Assembly: GCA_963717375.1 (NCBI GenBank)
Contig: OY970329.1
Location: forward strand, 1-64,000
From: VRUE01 sp963717375
Lineage (GTDB): Bacteria > Actinomycetota > Thermoleophilia > Solirubrobacterales > 70-9
Reading direction: 5' to 3'
DNA: 64,000 bases
Both the position numbers and the translations under genes were made by a program. Below, one piece after another: positions 1 through 7,676 of this stretch (positions are counted from its first letter, which is position 1; each line of letters opens with the position of its first letter). The notes under the pieces are model-generated. The model was not told where the DNA came from, ran no database searches, and saw only the letters and a program-made list of their open reading frames with translations.

Positions 1-25
1 TTTTCTATCTTTGCCTGCCTGAGCC

Positions 26-283
26 ATGGCCCAGATCACTGTTTACTCCCGCCCCGAATGCCATCTCTGCGCCGAAGCGGTGGAGCAGCTCGTCGCCCTC
101 CATGACGAGGGCTATCGCTTTGAGTTGCACGAGGTCGACATCGAGAGCGATGAGCTTCTGCTCAGGCGAATGCTGGAGAAGATCCCAGTAATTGAGATCG
201 ACGGCATCGTCGCCTCTGAGCTGAGCTTCGACGAGGCCGCTGTTAGGGCGAGGCTCGATACTGTGGGGGCGTGGACACGGTGA
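26..283 (+). CDS. Glutaredoxin-like thiol-disulfide protein
   Basis: An 85-residue protein with the single-domain glutaredoxin fold pattern: a first beta strand (ITVYSRP), then the redox motif C12-H-L-C15 at the start of helix 1, and later a cis-proline-type stretch (KIPVIEID). The length suits the short glutaredoxin-like (DUF836-type) family, which carries thiol-disulfide exchange in the cytoplasm. It overlaps the start of rex by 13 bp, so the two are probably translated together. The pairing with a redox repressor suggests a role in redox sensing or repair; that is inference. The ATG follows the window edge closely, so the promoter lies outside or just at the edge. Confidence 0.85.
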   Translation: MAQITVYSRPECHLCAEAVEQLVALHDEGYRFELHEVDIESDELLLRRMLEKIPVIEIDGIVASELSFDEAAVRARLDTVGAWTR

Positions 284-939
284 TCGAAGAGCCCGACGCG
301 ACCAACGGGTTGATCGTCGACGGCGAGCGGCTCTCGCTCGGCGTCGCCGCCCGCCTTTCGCGCTACTTGCAGGTGCTGACCCAGGCGCGCAAGATGGGAC
401 GACAGACGATCTCTTCGCAGGAACTCTCTGAGTACACGCACATCAACCCGACCCAGATCCGCCGCGATCTGTCCGGCTTCGGCAAGTTCGGCAAGCGCGG
501 CGTTGGCTACAACGTCGAGTCGCTGGTGGGGGAGATCCGCAAGATCCTCCGCACCTCGGGCCAGCACAACATCGCCCTCTTCGGGGCCGGCAACCTCGGC
601 CAGGCGATCGCCAGCTCCGACATGTTCGCCGACCACGGCTTCCAGATCGTCGCCATGTTCGAGGTCGACGCAAGCGTCGTCGGCACCGAGGTCGGCGGCC
701 TGCGGGTGCGCGACTTCGGCGAGCTGGAGGCGGTCGTCGCCGAGCAGGAGATCGTCGTCGGCGTCCTCGCCGTGCCCGCCGCTGCGGCCCAGGCCGTCGC
801 CGACCGCCTGGTCAAGGCTGGGGTCAAGATCATCTTCAACTACTCCGAGCAGCTGCTCCAGGTGCCGCCGGAGGTGACCGTCCATACCTCCAGCCCGGCG
901 GTCGACCTGCTCTACGCGCTCTACTTCTACCTGACCTGA
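271..939 (+). CDS. rex: Redox-sensing transcriptional repressor Rex
   Basis: A 222-residue Rex protein, the usual family length. Residues about 25-85 form the N-terminal winged helix (RLSRYLQVL, then INPTQIRRDLSGFGKFGKRG, the most conserved Rex signature). Residues about 95-200 form the NADH-binding Rossmann domain with GAGNLGQAI as the dinucleotide motif, followed by a C-terminal swapped helix ending LLYALYFYLT. Rex dimers sense the NADH/NAD+ ratio and release DNA when NADH rises, derepressing respiratory and fermentative genes. The start is GTG, inside the 3' end of the glutaredoxin-like gene, and the next gene begins 4 bp after the stop, so it sits in a tight operon. Confidence 0.95.
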   Translation: MDTVIEEPDATNGLIVDGERLSLGVAARLSRYLQVLTQARKMGRQTISSQELSEYTHINPTQIRRDLSGFGKFGKRGVGYNVESLVGEIRKILRTSGQHNIALFGAGNLGQAIASSDMFADHGFQIVAMFEVDASVVGTEVGGLRVRDFGELEAVVAEQEIVVGVLAVPAAAAQAVADRLVKAGVKIIFNYSEQLLQVPPEVTVHTSSPAVDLLYALYFYLT

Positions 940-943
940 TCCC

Positions 944-2110
944 TTGTCCCTGGACCTCGATCGCGCTCGCGAGACGTTCGAGTCCTCGACCGACTTCACG
1001 ATCGGCCTCGAGGAGGAGTTCGCGATCCTCGACCCGGCGACGCTGGAGCTCACGCATCGCTTCGAGGACGTCTACGAGGCCTGCCAGCGCGACGATGTGC
1101 TGGCCGAGTCGGCCGCCGGTGAGCTGATCGCCTCCGAGGTCGAGATCCGCTCGGGCCGGGCGGAGAGCTTCGCCGAGGCGCTCAGCCTGCAGGGCGAGCG
1201 CCGCCACCGGCTCTTCGAGCTGGTCGACGGCATGGGTCTGGCGCTGGGCGCGATGGGCACGCATCCCTGGGCGAACTACCTCGACCAGCGGATCATCGAC
1301 ACGCCCCACTACAACCGGCTGCGGGGCGAACTCGGCTATGTCGCCCAGCGCAACAACACCTGGAGCATGCACGTGCACATGGGCGTCCGCGGCGCCGACC
1401 GCGCGATCGCCGTCTGCGATTGGATGCGCGAGCTGCTGCCGCTGTTGCTGGCGGTCTCGGCCAACTCGCCCTTCCTCGACCGGCGCGACAGCGGCCTGCA
1501 CACGGTCCGCACCGAGATCTTCACCCGCACCTTCCCCCGCTGCGGCGTGCCCAGCCCGTTCGTCGACTGGGCCAGCTACGCCGAGTTTGTCGGCATGCTG
1601 CAGCGGACCGGCTCGGCGGTTGAGTCGACGCAGCTGTGGTGGAGCGTGCGCCCGCACCACGCCTTCGGCACGGTCGAGGTGCGGATCTGCGACGCCCAGA
1701 CCCGCGGCGAGGAGTCTTTCGCCCTGGCCGGCCTGATCGCCGCCTGCATCGCGCAGACGGCGATGGACTACGACGAGCACGGCTACGACGGCGCCGGCTC
1801 GCCGCTGCGCGACCGTGAGATCGAGGAGAACCTCTGGCGGGCGATTCGTTACGGGATGAGCGGGCGCATGATCGACTTCCGCCGCGGCGAGGAGATTGAG
1901 GCGGCGGCAGCGCTCGAGGGCCTGCTCAGCTGGACCGCGCCGGCTCGGTCCAAACTGGGCATCGAGACCGCTCTTCCGAGCGCCAACGGAGCCCAGCGCG
2001 CTCGCGAGGCGATCGACGCTGGTGCCTCGATCGAGGACATCTACCGCGAGGCCGTGGCGGAGACGAAACGCACCTACTCGGCCGCGCCTCAGGCGGCGGA
2101 GCAAGCCTAG
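944..2110 (+). CDS. Carboxylate-amine ligase, GCS2 family (YbdK-like)
   Basis: A 388-residue member of the glutamate-cysteine ligase type 2 family. Hallmarks are the early IGLEEEFAILDP strand (the metal/ATP-binding glutamates), MHVHMGV around residue 145, and WWSVRPHHAFGTVEVRICD around residues 230-250. The family forms gamma-peptide or amide bonds with ATP; YbdK has weak glutamate-cysteine ligase activity, while actinobacterial relatives act in ergothioneine or other thiol pathways. The true substrate cannot be read from sequence. The start is TTG, 4 bp after rex, and the setting with rex and a glutaredoxin supports low-molecular-weight thiol metabolism as an inference. Confidence 0.85.
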   Translation: MSLDLDRARETFESSTDFTIGLEEEFAILDPATLELTHRFEDVYEACQRDDVLAESAAGELIASEVEIRSGRAESFAEALSLQGERRHRLFELVDGMGLALGAMGTHPWANYLDQRIIDTPHYNRLRGELGYVAQRNNTWSMHVHMGVRGADRAIAVCDWMRELLPLLLAVSANSPFLDRRDSGLHTVRTEIFTRTFPRCGVPSPFVDWASYAEFVGMLQRTGSAVESTQLWWSVRPHHAFGTVEVRICDAQTRGEESFALAGLIAACIAQTAMDYDEHGYDGAGSPLRDREIEENLWRAIRYGMSGRMIDFRRGEEIEAAAALEGLLSWTAPARSKLGIETALPSANGAQRAREAIDAGASIEDIYREAVAETKRTYSAAPQAAEQA

Positions 2111-2187
2111 TGCGGCTCCGGGAGCGCTTTCGCCGCTCGCGCATATAGACTCCCGCGCCGCTTAGAACCCAGCCGGAGGAACTCAAC

Positions 2188-4275
2188 TTGACCAGCTTTT
2201 TGACCGAATACGGAGTCGTTTTCGCGCTTGCCTGCGCGGGGGCCGCCGTCCTGTACGGAATTGTCATCACTCAGCGCCTGCTGGCGAAGTCGCCAGGCAA
2301 TGATCTGATGCAGGAGATCTCAGGAGCGGTGCAGGAGGGGGCCAAGGCCTACCTCAACCGCCAGTACACGATCATCGCCATGGTTGCTGTGCCGATCGCG
2401 ATCGTGCTCTGGCTCCTGCAGGACTACAAGACCGCGCTTGGATTCGTCCTCGGCGGCATCCTTTCCGGCTCTGCCGGTTTTATCGGGATGAACGTCTCGG
2501 TGCGCGCCAACTCGCGCGTCGCCGAGGCCGCGCGCGGCGGCGTGCCGCCAGCGCTCGACGTTGCCTTCAAGGGCGGCTCGGTGACCGGGATGCTCGTCGT
2601 CGGCCTGGCGCTGTTCGGCGTCGCCGGTTACTTCGGCCTGCTCGTGATCACCGGTAGCACCGACAAGGAGGCCGTCGACGCGCTTGTCGGCCTTGGCTTC
2701 GGTGGCTCGCTGATCTCGGTCTTCGCCCGGCTCGGAGGCGGCATCTTTACCAAGGCCGCCGACGTCGGTGCCGACCTGGTCGGCAAGGTCGAGGCGGGGA
2801 TCCCGGAGGACGACCCGCGCAACCCGGCCGTGATCGCCGACAACGTCGGCGACAACGTCGGCGACTGCGCCGGCATGGCCGCGGACCTCTTCGAGACCTA
2901 CGCGGTCACCTCGGTCGCCGTGATGCTGCTCGGCGTCCTCACCTTCACCGGCTCGGGCGGGGAATTTGCCCGCGAGGTCGCGATCTACCCGCTGGTCATC
3001 GGCGGCATCGCGATCATCGCCTCGGTCATCGGGGCGCTTCTGGTGCGGACCAAAACCGACCGGGTCGAGGGAGCGCTGTACACGGGGGTAATCGCCGCCG
3101 GAATCCTCTCGATCGCCGCCTTCTACCCGATCACCGACTGGCTGATGAGCGACCCGGTGCGACTCGGTCTCCAGGCCGGAGCCGATGCGGTGACCACCAC
3201 TGACCTCTGGCTCTGCTCCGTGATCGGAGTGGCGGTCACAGCGCTGCTCTTCGTGATCACCGAATTTTATACTTCGACCCGCTTCTATCCGGTCAAGTCG
3301 ATCGCCAAGGCATCGGAGACCGGTCACGCGACCAACATCATTCAGGGGCTTGCCCAGGGCTTCCAGTCGACTGCCGCTCCGGCACTGGTGATCGCATTCG
3401 CGATCCTCGGTGCCAACGAGCTCGCCGGCATCTACGGCATCGGCATCGCCGTGATGGGGCAGCTCTCGCTCTGTGGCCTGATCGTTGCCCTCGACGCCTT
3501 CGGGCCGATTACCGACAACGCAGGCGGCATCGCCGAGATGGCGGACCTGCCCGAGGAGGTGCGCGCGGTCACCGATCCGCTTGACGCGGTCGGCAATACG
3601 ACCAAGGCGGTCACCAAGGGCTACGCGATCGGCTCGGCCGCCCTGGCCGCGCTGGTCCTCTTCGCGGCCTTCAAGAGCGAATTGGCGGGTGAGGCCCCGG
3701 CCGGCTTCGACCTCAACGGCCTCTTCAACCTGAGCAGCCCTGACGTGCTGATCGGGCTGATCATCGGCGGCATGATGGTCTACCTCTTCGTCGCCTTCGC
3801 GATCGAGGCTGTCGGCCGCGCCGGCGGTGAGGTGGTCGAACAGGTTCGCGAGCAGTTCCGCGAGCACCCCGGGATCATGGAGGGCACCGAAAAGCCCGAC
3901 TACGCCAAGACGGTCAGCATCGTCACCCTGGCGGCACAGAAGGAGATGATCCTTCCCTCGCTGATCCCGATCGTCGTTCCCGTCATCGTCGGCGCGCTCA
4001 GCGTCGACGCGCTCGGTGGCCTGCTGATCGGCGTCATCGTCGTCGGCCTCTTCGCCGCGATCTCGATGACGGCAGGCGGCGGTGCCTGGGACAACGCGAA
4101 GAAGCTGATCGAGGACGGGGCCCACGGCGGCAAGGGCTCAGAAGCCCACGCCGCCTCGGTCACCGGCGACACCGTAGGCGACCCCTACAAGGACACCGCC
4201 GGCCCGGCGATCAACCCGATGATCAAGGTCGCCAACATCGTCGCGATCCTGATCATCCCGATCGTTCATTTCTAG
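2188..4275 (+). CDS. hppA: K+-independent membrane proton-translocating pyrophosphatase
   Basis: A 695-residue membrane pyrophosphatase, a family with about 16 membrane helices that couples PPi hydrolysis to proton pumping. The catalytic signature around residues 205-235 is intact (GIPEDDPRNPAVIADNVGD, then NVGDCAGMAADLFETY), as is the second acidic stretch DNAGGIAEMADLP and the C-terminal GDTVGDPYKDTAGPAINP. The residue that separates the two subclasses is Lys (GNTTK, about residue 473), as in K+-independent H+ pumps; K+-dependent enzymes have Ala there. The start is TTG with GGAGGA 7 bp upstream. A 14-bp hairpin follows the stop, so the gene probably ends its transcription unit. Confidence 0.96.
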   Translation: MTSFLTEYGVVFALACAGAAVLYGIVITQRLLAKSPGNDLMQEISGAVQEGAKAYLNRQYTIIAMVAVPIAIVLWLLQDYKTALGFVLGGILSGSAGFIGMNVSVRANSRVAEAARGGVPPALDVAFKGGSVTGMLVVGLALFGVAGYFGLLVITGSTDKEAVDALVGLGFGGSLISVFARLGGGIFTKAADVGADLVGKVEAGIPEDDPRNPAVIADNVGDNVGDCAGMAADLFETYAVTSVAVMLLGVLTFTGSGGEFAREVAIYPLVIGGIAIIASVIGALLVRTKTDRVEGALYTGVIAAGILSIAAFYPITDWLMSDPVRLGLQAGADAVTTTDLWLCSVIGVAVTALLFVITEFYTSTRFYPVKSIAKASETGHATNIIQGLAQGFQSTAAPALVIAFAILGANELAGIYGIGIAVMGQLSLCGLIVALDAFGPITDNAGGIAEMADLPEEVRAVTDPLDAVGNTTKAVTKGYAIGSAALAALVLFAAFKSELAGEAPAGFDLNGLFNLSSPDVLIGLIIGGMMVYLFVAFAIEAVGRAGGEVVEQVREQFREHPGIMEGTEKPDYAKTVSIVTLAAQKEMILPSLIPIVVPVIVGALSVDALGGLLIGVIVVGLFAAISMTAGGGAWDNAKKLIEDGAHGGKGSEAHAASVTGDTVGDPYKDTAGPAINPMIKVANIVAILIIPIVHF

Positions 4276-4320
4276 GAGTCCAACGCGGGTTTTGCCCGCT
4301 CTTGGATTCGCCGATAGCTA

Positions 4321-4353
4321 GACCACCGCCCGGCCTCAGGCCGGGCGGTGGTC
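4321..4353 (+). terminator. Terminator hairpin after hppA
   Basis: A perfect 14-bp stem (GACCACCGCCCGGC) with a CTCAG loop, 45 bp after the hppA stop. The T-run is poor (GTCTTG), so efficiency is uncertain. Confidence 0.7.
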
Positions 4354-4510
4354 GTCTTGCGGCCTTTGGATCGATTGCGTCTCTTCCCGTTGCAGACGGG
4401 GCTTGGGTCTGGTACAAATTGAATCGGACTTAGGTACGGAAGAGTCCTAAGGGCGACTCAAAGGTAGAGGAGCAGTTTGCCGCAGAGGTCTGGGGAAGCG
4501 GGGAGGCGCG
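4354..4510 (+). promoter_or_regulatory. Upstream region of the double-TetR gene with a short inverted repeat
   Basis: This 157-bp gap holds CTTAGG at 4429-4434 and its complement CCTAAG at 4446-4451, separated by 11 bp. It is a plausible autoregulatory operator for the regulator that follows, but it is short and could be chance. No clear -35/-10 pair was found. Confidence 0.3.
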
Positions 4511-5857
4511 ATGACGACGACGCGTGATGTGCTCCGTCCGGCCGTGCTGGATATCCAGCCGCCGGAGGTGCTTGGCAGCAAGCTGAGCCCGGGGCCAGGG
4601 ATGTCGGCGTCGGAAGTTGCATCCCACCAGCGAGCACGGATCCAAGCCGCGATGATCGAGATCGTCGGCGAGCGCGGCTACGACGCCGTCACGGTGCGCG
4701 AGCTGGCACGTCTAGCGGGGGTGTCCACGCGCGCCTTCTACGAGAACTTTGGCGGCAAGGAAGAGTGCTTCCTCCGCACCTACGAGATGGTCGCGCGCCG
4801 CACGGCTGGGCGGATCGTCGCCTCCCAAGCAGGGGAGCGCGACTGGCAGGCGCGGCTGCAGCTGGCATGCGGCGCCTTCATACGCGAACTCGACCGTGAG
4901 CCATCAGCAGCGCGTCTGGCGCTGGTCGATGCGTATTCGGTAAGTCCAGCGGCACTCGAGCGGATAGAGCAGGCCCAGTCCATGTTCGAGACGATGATCG
5001 GCGAGAGCTTTGCTCTGGCTAGAGACGAAGCCAATGTCCCGCCGCTCGTACTCGAGGGCATCGTCGCCGGTCTCGTTCGCGTCGCTCGCTCCCGCTTGCT
5101 TGCCCCTCGCCAGGAAGCGCCGACGGCAACCGTCACCGAGCTGGTGGAGTGGATGCTCGGCTACCGCTATGAGCTTGCGCACGAGCTCGCGCGGATGGAC
5201 CTCCAAGCGGTCTCGCAGAATTCCGCCGATGAGCTCTTCGTGGCTGACCCCAGTGTCGAGGAGGATGTTGCAGGGCAGTCCACCGGCGATCGGGCCGTGA
5301 TTCTCTCCGCCGTTGCGAAGCTCGCCGCCGCACAGAAATACGACGAGCTGACCGTGTCGCGCATTCGAACCACCGCCGGGGTCTCCCGCAGGAGCTTCGA
5401 AGCCAACTTCGAGGGGGTTGAAGACTGCCTCCGGGCGGTGCTCGAGGAACATCTCAACGAGGCCTTCGACCACGCCAGCCGGGCTCGGGTCAGCCGTGGC
5501 AGTTGGGCCGGCGGCATGTATCGTGCGATCGCGACCCTGTGCTCGCACCTTGCGCACGACCCAGTCTTTGTCGGGCTTTGCGCTGTCGGCGTCGCAACCC
5601 CCGGGGCGGGAGAGCTGAACGGTCACGAGAGAATGATGGCGGACTTCATCCGCGAAACGCCTTCCCTCGATCAGCGTCCCAACGAGCTGATCGTTGAAGC
5701 ATCCACAGGCGCCTTCTGGGGCGTCATCCAAGGCTTCATCTCCAGCGGTCGAATACAGCATCTACCCCGAATCGTCACGACTCTTTCTTTCCTCCTGCTG
5801 GCACCCGTGGTCGGCGCGCCGGCGGCAGTCGAAGCAATTCAGCGGGAACAGAGATAA
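4511..5857 (+). CDS. Regulator with two TetR-type DNA-binding domains in one chain
   Basis: A 448-residue protein, about twice the usual TetR length. Residues about 40-85 are a classic TetR N-terminal domain (IVGERGYDAVTVRELARLAG then VSTRAFYENFGGKEECF), followed by a ligand-type helical domain. Residues about 260-310 hold a second, more divergent helix-turn-helix (LAAAQKYDELTVSRIRTTAG then VSRRSFEANFEGVEDCL) with its own C-terminal helices ending near residue 448. It therefore looks like a tandem duplication of a whole TetR monomer, giving an intramolecular dimer. TetR proteins repress until a small ligand binds; the ligand is unknown. It sits directly upstream of the secreted-protein array, so control of the array is possible but unproven. 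Confidence 0.85.
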   Translation: MTTTRDVLRPAVLDIQPPEVLGSKLSPGPGMSASEVASHQRARIQAAMIEIVGERGYDAVTVRELARLAGVSTRAFYENFGGKEECFLRTYEMVARRTAGRIVASQAGERDWQARLQLACGAFIRELDREPSAARLALVDAYSVSPAALERIEQAQSMFETMIGESFALARDEANVPPLVLEGIVAGLVRVARSRLLAPRQEAPTATVTELVEWMLGYRYELAHELARMDLQAVSQNSADELFVADPSVEEDVAGQSTGDRAVILSAVAKLAAAQKYDELTVSRIRTTAGVSRRSFEANFEGVEDCLRAVLEEHLNEAFDHASRARVSRGSWAGGMYRAIATLCSHLAHDPVFVGLCAVGVATPGAGELNGHERMMADFIRETPSLDQRPNELIVEASTGAFWGVIQGFISSGRIQHLPRIVTTLSFLLLAPVVGAPAAVEAIQREQR

Positions 5858-5875
5858 GAGGGCAAGCTCACGACT

Positions 5876-5904
5876 TTGACTTGCTTTCGAAGAACTATTA
5901 ATAA
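5876..5904 (+). promoter_or_regulatory. Near-consensus promoter at left edge of the array
   Basis: TTGACT at 5876-5881, a 17-bp spacer, then TAATAA at 5899-5904. It fires into the decayed remnants of array families A and C, so it may now drive nothing useful. Alternatively it is the old promoter of the lost first cassette. Confidence 0.5.
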
Positions 5905-5930
5905 ACCCAGTAAAAGAGTTCTCGGGCGGC

Positions 5931-6023
5931 GGCTGAAATTCGGCGAAAACAAGCCTCCTTCGCAGGCTCATCCGTTGACACGCCCGCCGGTGCGATAGCA
6001 GGATCTGTCTGGACTGGCTTTTG
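5931..6023 (+). pseudogene. Remnant of a family-A gene (3' end only)
   Basis: The stretch at 5933-5952 reads CTGAAATTCGGCGAAAACAA and 6001-6022 reads GGATCTGTCTGGACTGGCTTTT. Both match the conserved 3' end of family-A genes, which encode LKFGENKAF and GSAWTGF. What lies between is eroded and has stops in frame. The fragment is fused directly to a family-C fragment, so a deletion between an A gene and a C gene made this junction. Confidence 0.65.
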
Positions 6024-6040
6024 AGAAAAGCCATCGGCAG

Positions 6041-6459
6041 CCCGAGTGCAGTTCGCCGCAACCCAGTGCCCCAAAGCTTCGATCTACGGCTTTGCCAAAG
6101 CCACTACGCCGATTCTGGACAAGCCGCTCAGCGGCCCGGTCTACCTGCGCTCCTCCTCCCACGAACTCCCCGACCTCGTCGCCGACCTGCAGGGCCAAGT
6201 CAACGTCGTCTTGGACGGCAGGATCGACTCGCTAAACGGCGGCATCCGCAGCACCTTCGAAGCCGTCCCCGACCAGCCGGTATCCAAGTTCGTCTTGGAA
6301 ATGCGCGGCGGCCGCAAGGGCCTTCTCATCAACAGCACCAACCTCTGCGCCAAACCCAACTACGCGGCGGCGAAGCTAAACGGCCAAAACGGCAAGCTTC
6401 ATGACTTCCGCGTGCAGCTCAAAAACGACTGCGGCAAGTCGGGTAGGAAGAAGAAGTAA
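6041..6459 (+). pseudogene. 3' fragment of a family-C gene
   Basis: About 139 codons nearly identical to the last part of the 1072-residue C proteins (QFAATQCPKASIYGFAKATT through LHDFRVQLKNDCG), beginning abruptly at CCGAGTGCAGTTCGCC, which matches position 16867 onward in C1. It has a few substitutions (ILDKPL for LLDKPL, a KSGRKKK end) and no signal peptide or ribosome-binding site. An in-frame GTG at 6046 could start a 137-residue protein, but the lack of a secretion signal argues for a dead relic that marks a lost A-B-C unit at the left edge. Confidence 0.8.
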
Positions 6460-6574
6460 GCCAGGCGCCGGCAGGTAGGGGTGTGCCTGTCTCGCAGAAG
6501 TAGAAGCCTCTGCTGCTAGCTGTGAACGCAGTTGTTCGCAGCCGCAGTGCGCATAACAACATACTCAGGATCTC

Positions 6575-6647
6575 TTGACTGAATCCAATTCAGCGTGAGA
6601 TGCTCGCTGGGCGGCCCCTCTCGGGCCGCCAAAGCAACTCCAGCGAG
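6575..6647 (+). promoter_or_regulatory. Class II array promoter and inverted repeat of A1
   Basis: TTGACT at 6575-6580, an 18-bp spacer and GATGCT at 6599-6604. Upstream is CATAACAACAT then CTCAGGAT, the box shared with A3, A5 and A7. CTCGCTGG (6603-6610) is repeated inverted as CCAGCGAG (6640-6647), the right arm running into the GAGAGG ribosome-binding site. A second nested pair, GCGGCC/GGCCGC, lies inside. If transcription starts about 7 bp after GATGCT, the left arm is not in the RNA, so the repeat would be a DNA operator rather than a leader hairpin. Confidence 0.5.
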
Positions 6648-6656
6648 AGGAAAAGG

Positions 6657-7376
6657 ATGAATCTTAAAAAGCACGGACTAAAGGTGCTTGGCGTTTCCCT
6701 GATCGCGGCGCTCGGCCTGATGGCGATTGGGGCTGTTGGCGCTCAGGCTGCGGGGGAATGGAAAATTGGGGGGAAAACGATGTCGGAACTGGGGCTTGCA
6801 TCGGAAACATATACAGCCAAGCTCGAGCCAGGTGTAAACGCCTTATATTTAGTCAAAACGCTCAACATCGAGATTAAATGTTCGACTATCCATGTGCTGT
6901 TAGGAGATATCTTACCGTCTGGCATAGTGGATTTAAAACTTACATTTTTAGGCTGTAAAGTATTTGACGACAGCGCCAAAGAATCGGAACTGACCGCTTG
7001 CAGTATAAAAAGTGCTGGTCAAGCAACTGAAGTAATCGAAACCCAACAAATCAAAGGCTTAATTATTTTACATGGAGGGAAGAACTATTCGTTAACCACG
7101 CCATCCTCTGGCCTTACCTTTACAACCGTTGAACTTATCGGTGCGTCCTGCGCACCAAAAGGTAGTTATCCCATCGCTGGAACAACTGTGGTTGAAATCG
7201 GCGCGGAAGCTAAAGAACTATTATTGACGCCGGTCAAAGAACCAGAAGCCTTATTTCCCGAAGTTAGCGGGAAAAAAGACGGTCTGAAATTCGGCGAAAA
7301 CAAAGCGTTTTTGGCAGGTGCCGCAGTAGCCGAACTCACCGGAGCCAAAAAAGGCTCAGCCTGGACAGGCTTTTAG
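6657..7376 (+). CDS. Secreted protein, array family A (A1)
   Basis: A 239-residue protein of no known function. Residues 1-32 are a Sec signal peptide (KKHG basic start, LKVLGVSLIAALGLMAIGA core, QAA cleavage). The mature part opens AGEWKIGGKTMSELGL, conserved in all A copies, then has a variable middle with conserved cysteines (IKCST, LGCKVF, LTACSIKS) and closes with the family signature GLKFGENKAFL, AELTGAKK, GSAWTGF. The ATG at 6657 is chosen because GAGAGG lies 6 bp upstream and every family member begins at the same point; an in-frame upstream extension would precede the signal peptide. The mature region is visibly richer in A and T (AAA, GAA, TTA codons) than the signal-peptide part. 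Confidence 0.8.
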   Translation: MNLKKHGLKVLGVSLIAALGLMAIGAVGAQAAGEWKIGGKTMSELGLASETYTAKLEPGVNALYLVKTLNIEIKCSTIHVLLGDILPSGIVDLKLTFLGCKVFDDSAKESELTACSIKSAGQATEVIETQQIKGLIILHGGKNYSLTTPSSGLTFTTVELIGASCAPKGSYPIAGTTVVEIGAEAKELLLTPVKEPEALFPEVSGKKDGLKFGENKAFLAGAAVAELTGAKKGSAWTGF

Positions 7377-7416
7377 TCAGGGCGAACCAACCAGCACCAA
7401 GCACAACGCACATCCA

Positions 7417-7451
7417 GCAACCAGGATCGCCGCGAGGGCGATCCTGGTTGC
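7417..7451 (+). terminator. Hairpin terminator after A1
   Basis: A 15-bp perfect stem (GCAACCAGGATCGCC) around a GCGAG loop, 40 bp after the A1 stop. Its GGATCGC core recurs after A2, A4 and A6. Confidence 0.75.
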
Positions 7452-7512
7452 TTGTGCCGCGGTAGGCAGCGCCTGGGTCTCGGCGAAGCTGGTCGGCCAC
7501 CCGTAAGCCCCA

Positions 7513-7566
7513 GTTGGAAAACATTGGACCGTAAAACTTGACTGCATCGCCGCCGTTGGCGATGCT
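7513..7566 (+). promoter_or_regulatory. Class I array promoter of D1-E1-F1
   Basis: The box GTTGGAAAACATTG at 7513-7526 is followed by TTGACT at 7538-7543, a 17-bp spacer and GATGCT at 7561-7566. The leader to D1 is roughly 105 nt and contains further inverted segments (CGCGGCGGC, GCCAACGC). Confidence 0.6.
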
Positions 7567-7676
7567 GGCAGGCGCAGGGGACCGCTCGCGGCGGCTTGGT
7601 CGGATGCGCCAACGCAGCCACAAGCTTCGCGGGGAGCTGATCCCAGTCAAACGAGCAAGTAAGGAGCAACTAGACG

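Noticed and set aside
2320..4125. A 601-codon open frame antisense to hppA, and similar long antisense frames opposite other genes (for example 836-2104 and 36284-38269)
   Set aside because: They are GC-rich third-position shadows: Asp/Arg/Gly-rich composition, no domain, opposite strongly conserved genes.
6599..6650. A cyclic-di-GMP or other known riboswitch ahead of family-A genes
   Set aside because: The conserved core sequences of the c-di-GMP-I and ydaO-type riboswitches are not found; only an inverted repeat is present.
6600..6656. Longer N-termini for the family-A genes and for F, beginning upstream of the signal peptide
   Set aside because: The conserved start with GAGAGG before it and the signal peptide or lipobox at the extreme N-terminus argue for the shorter forms.
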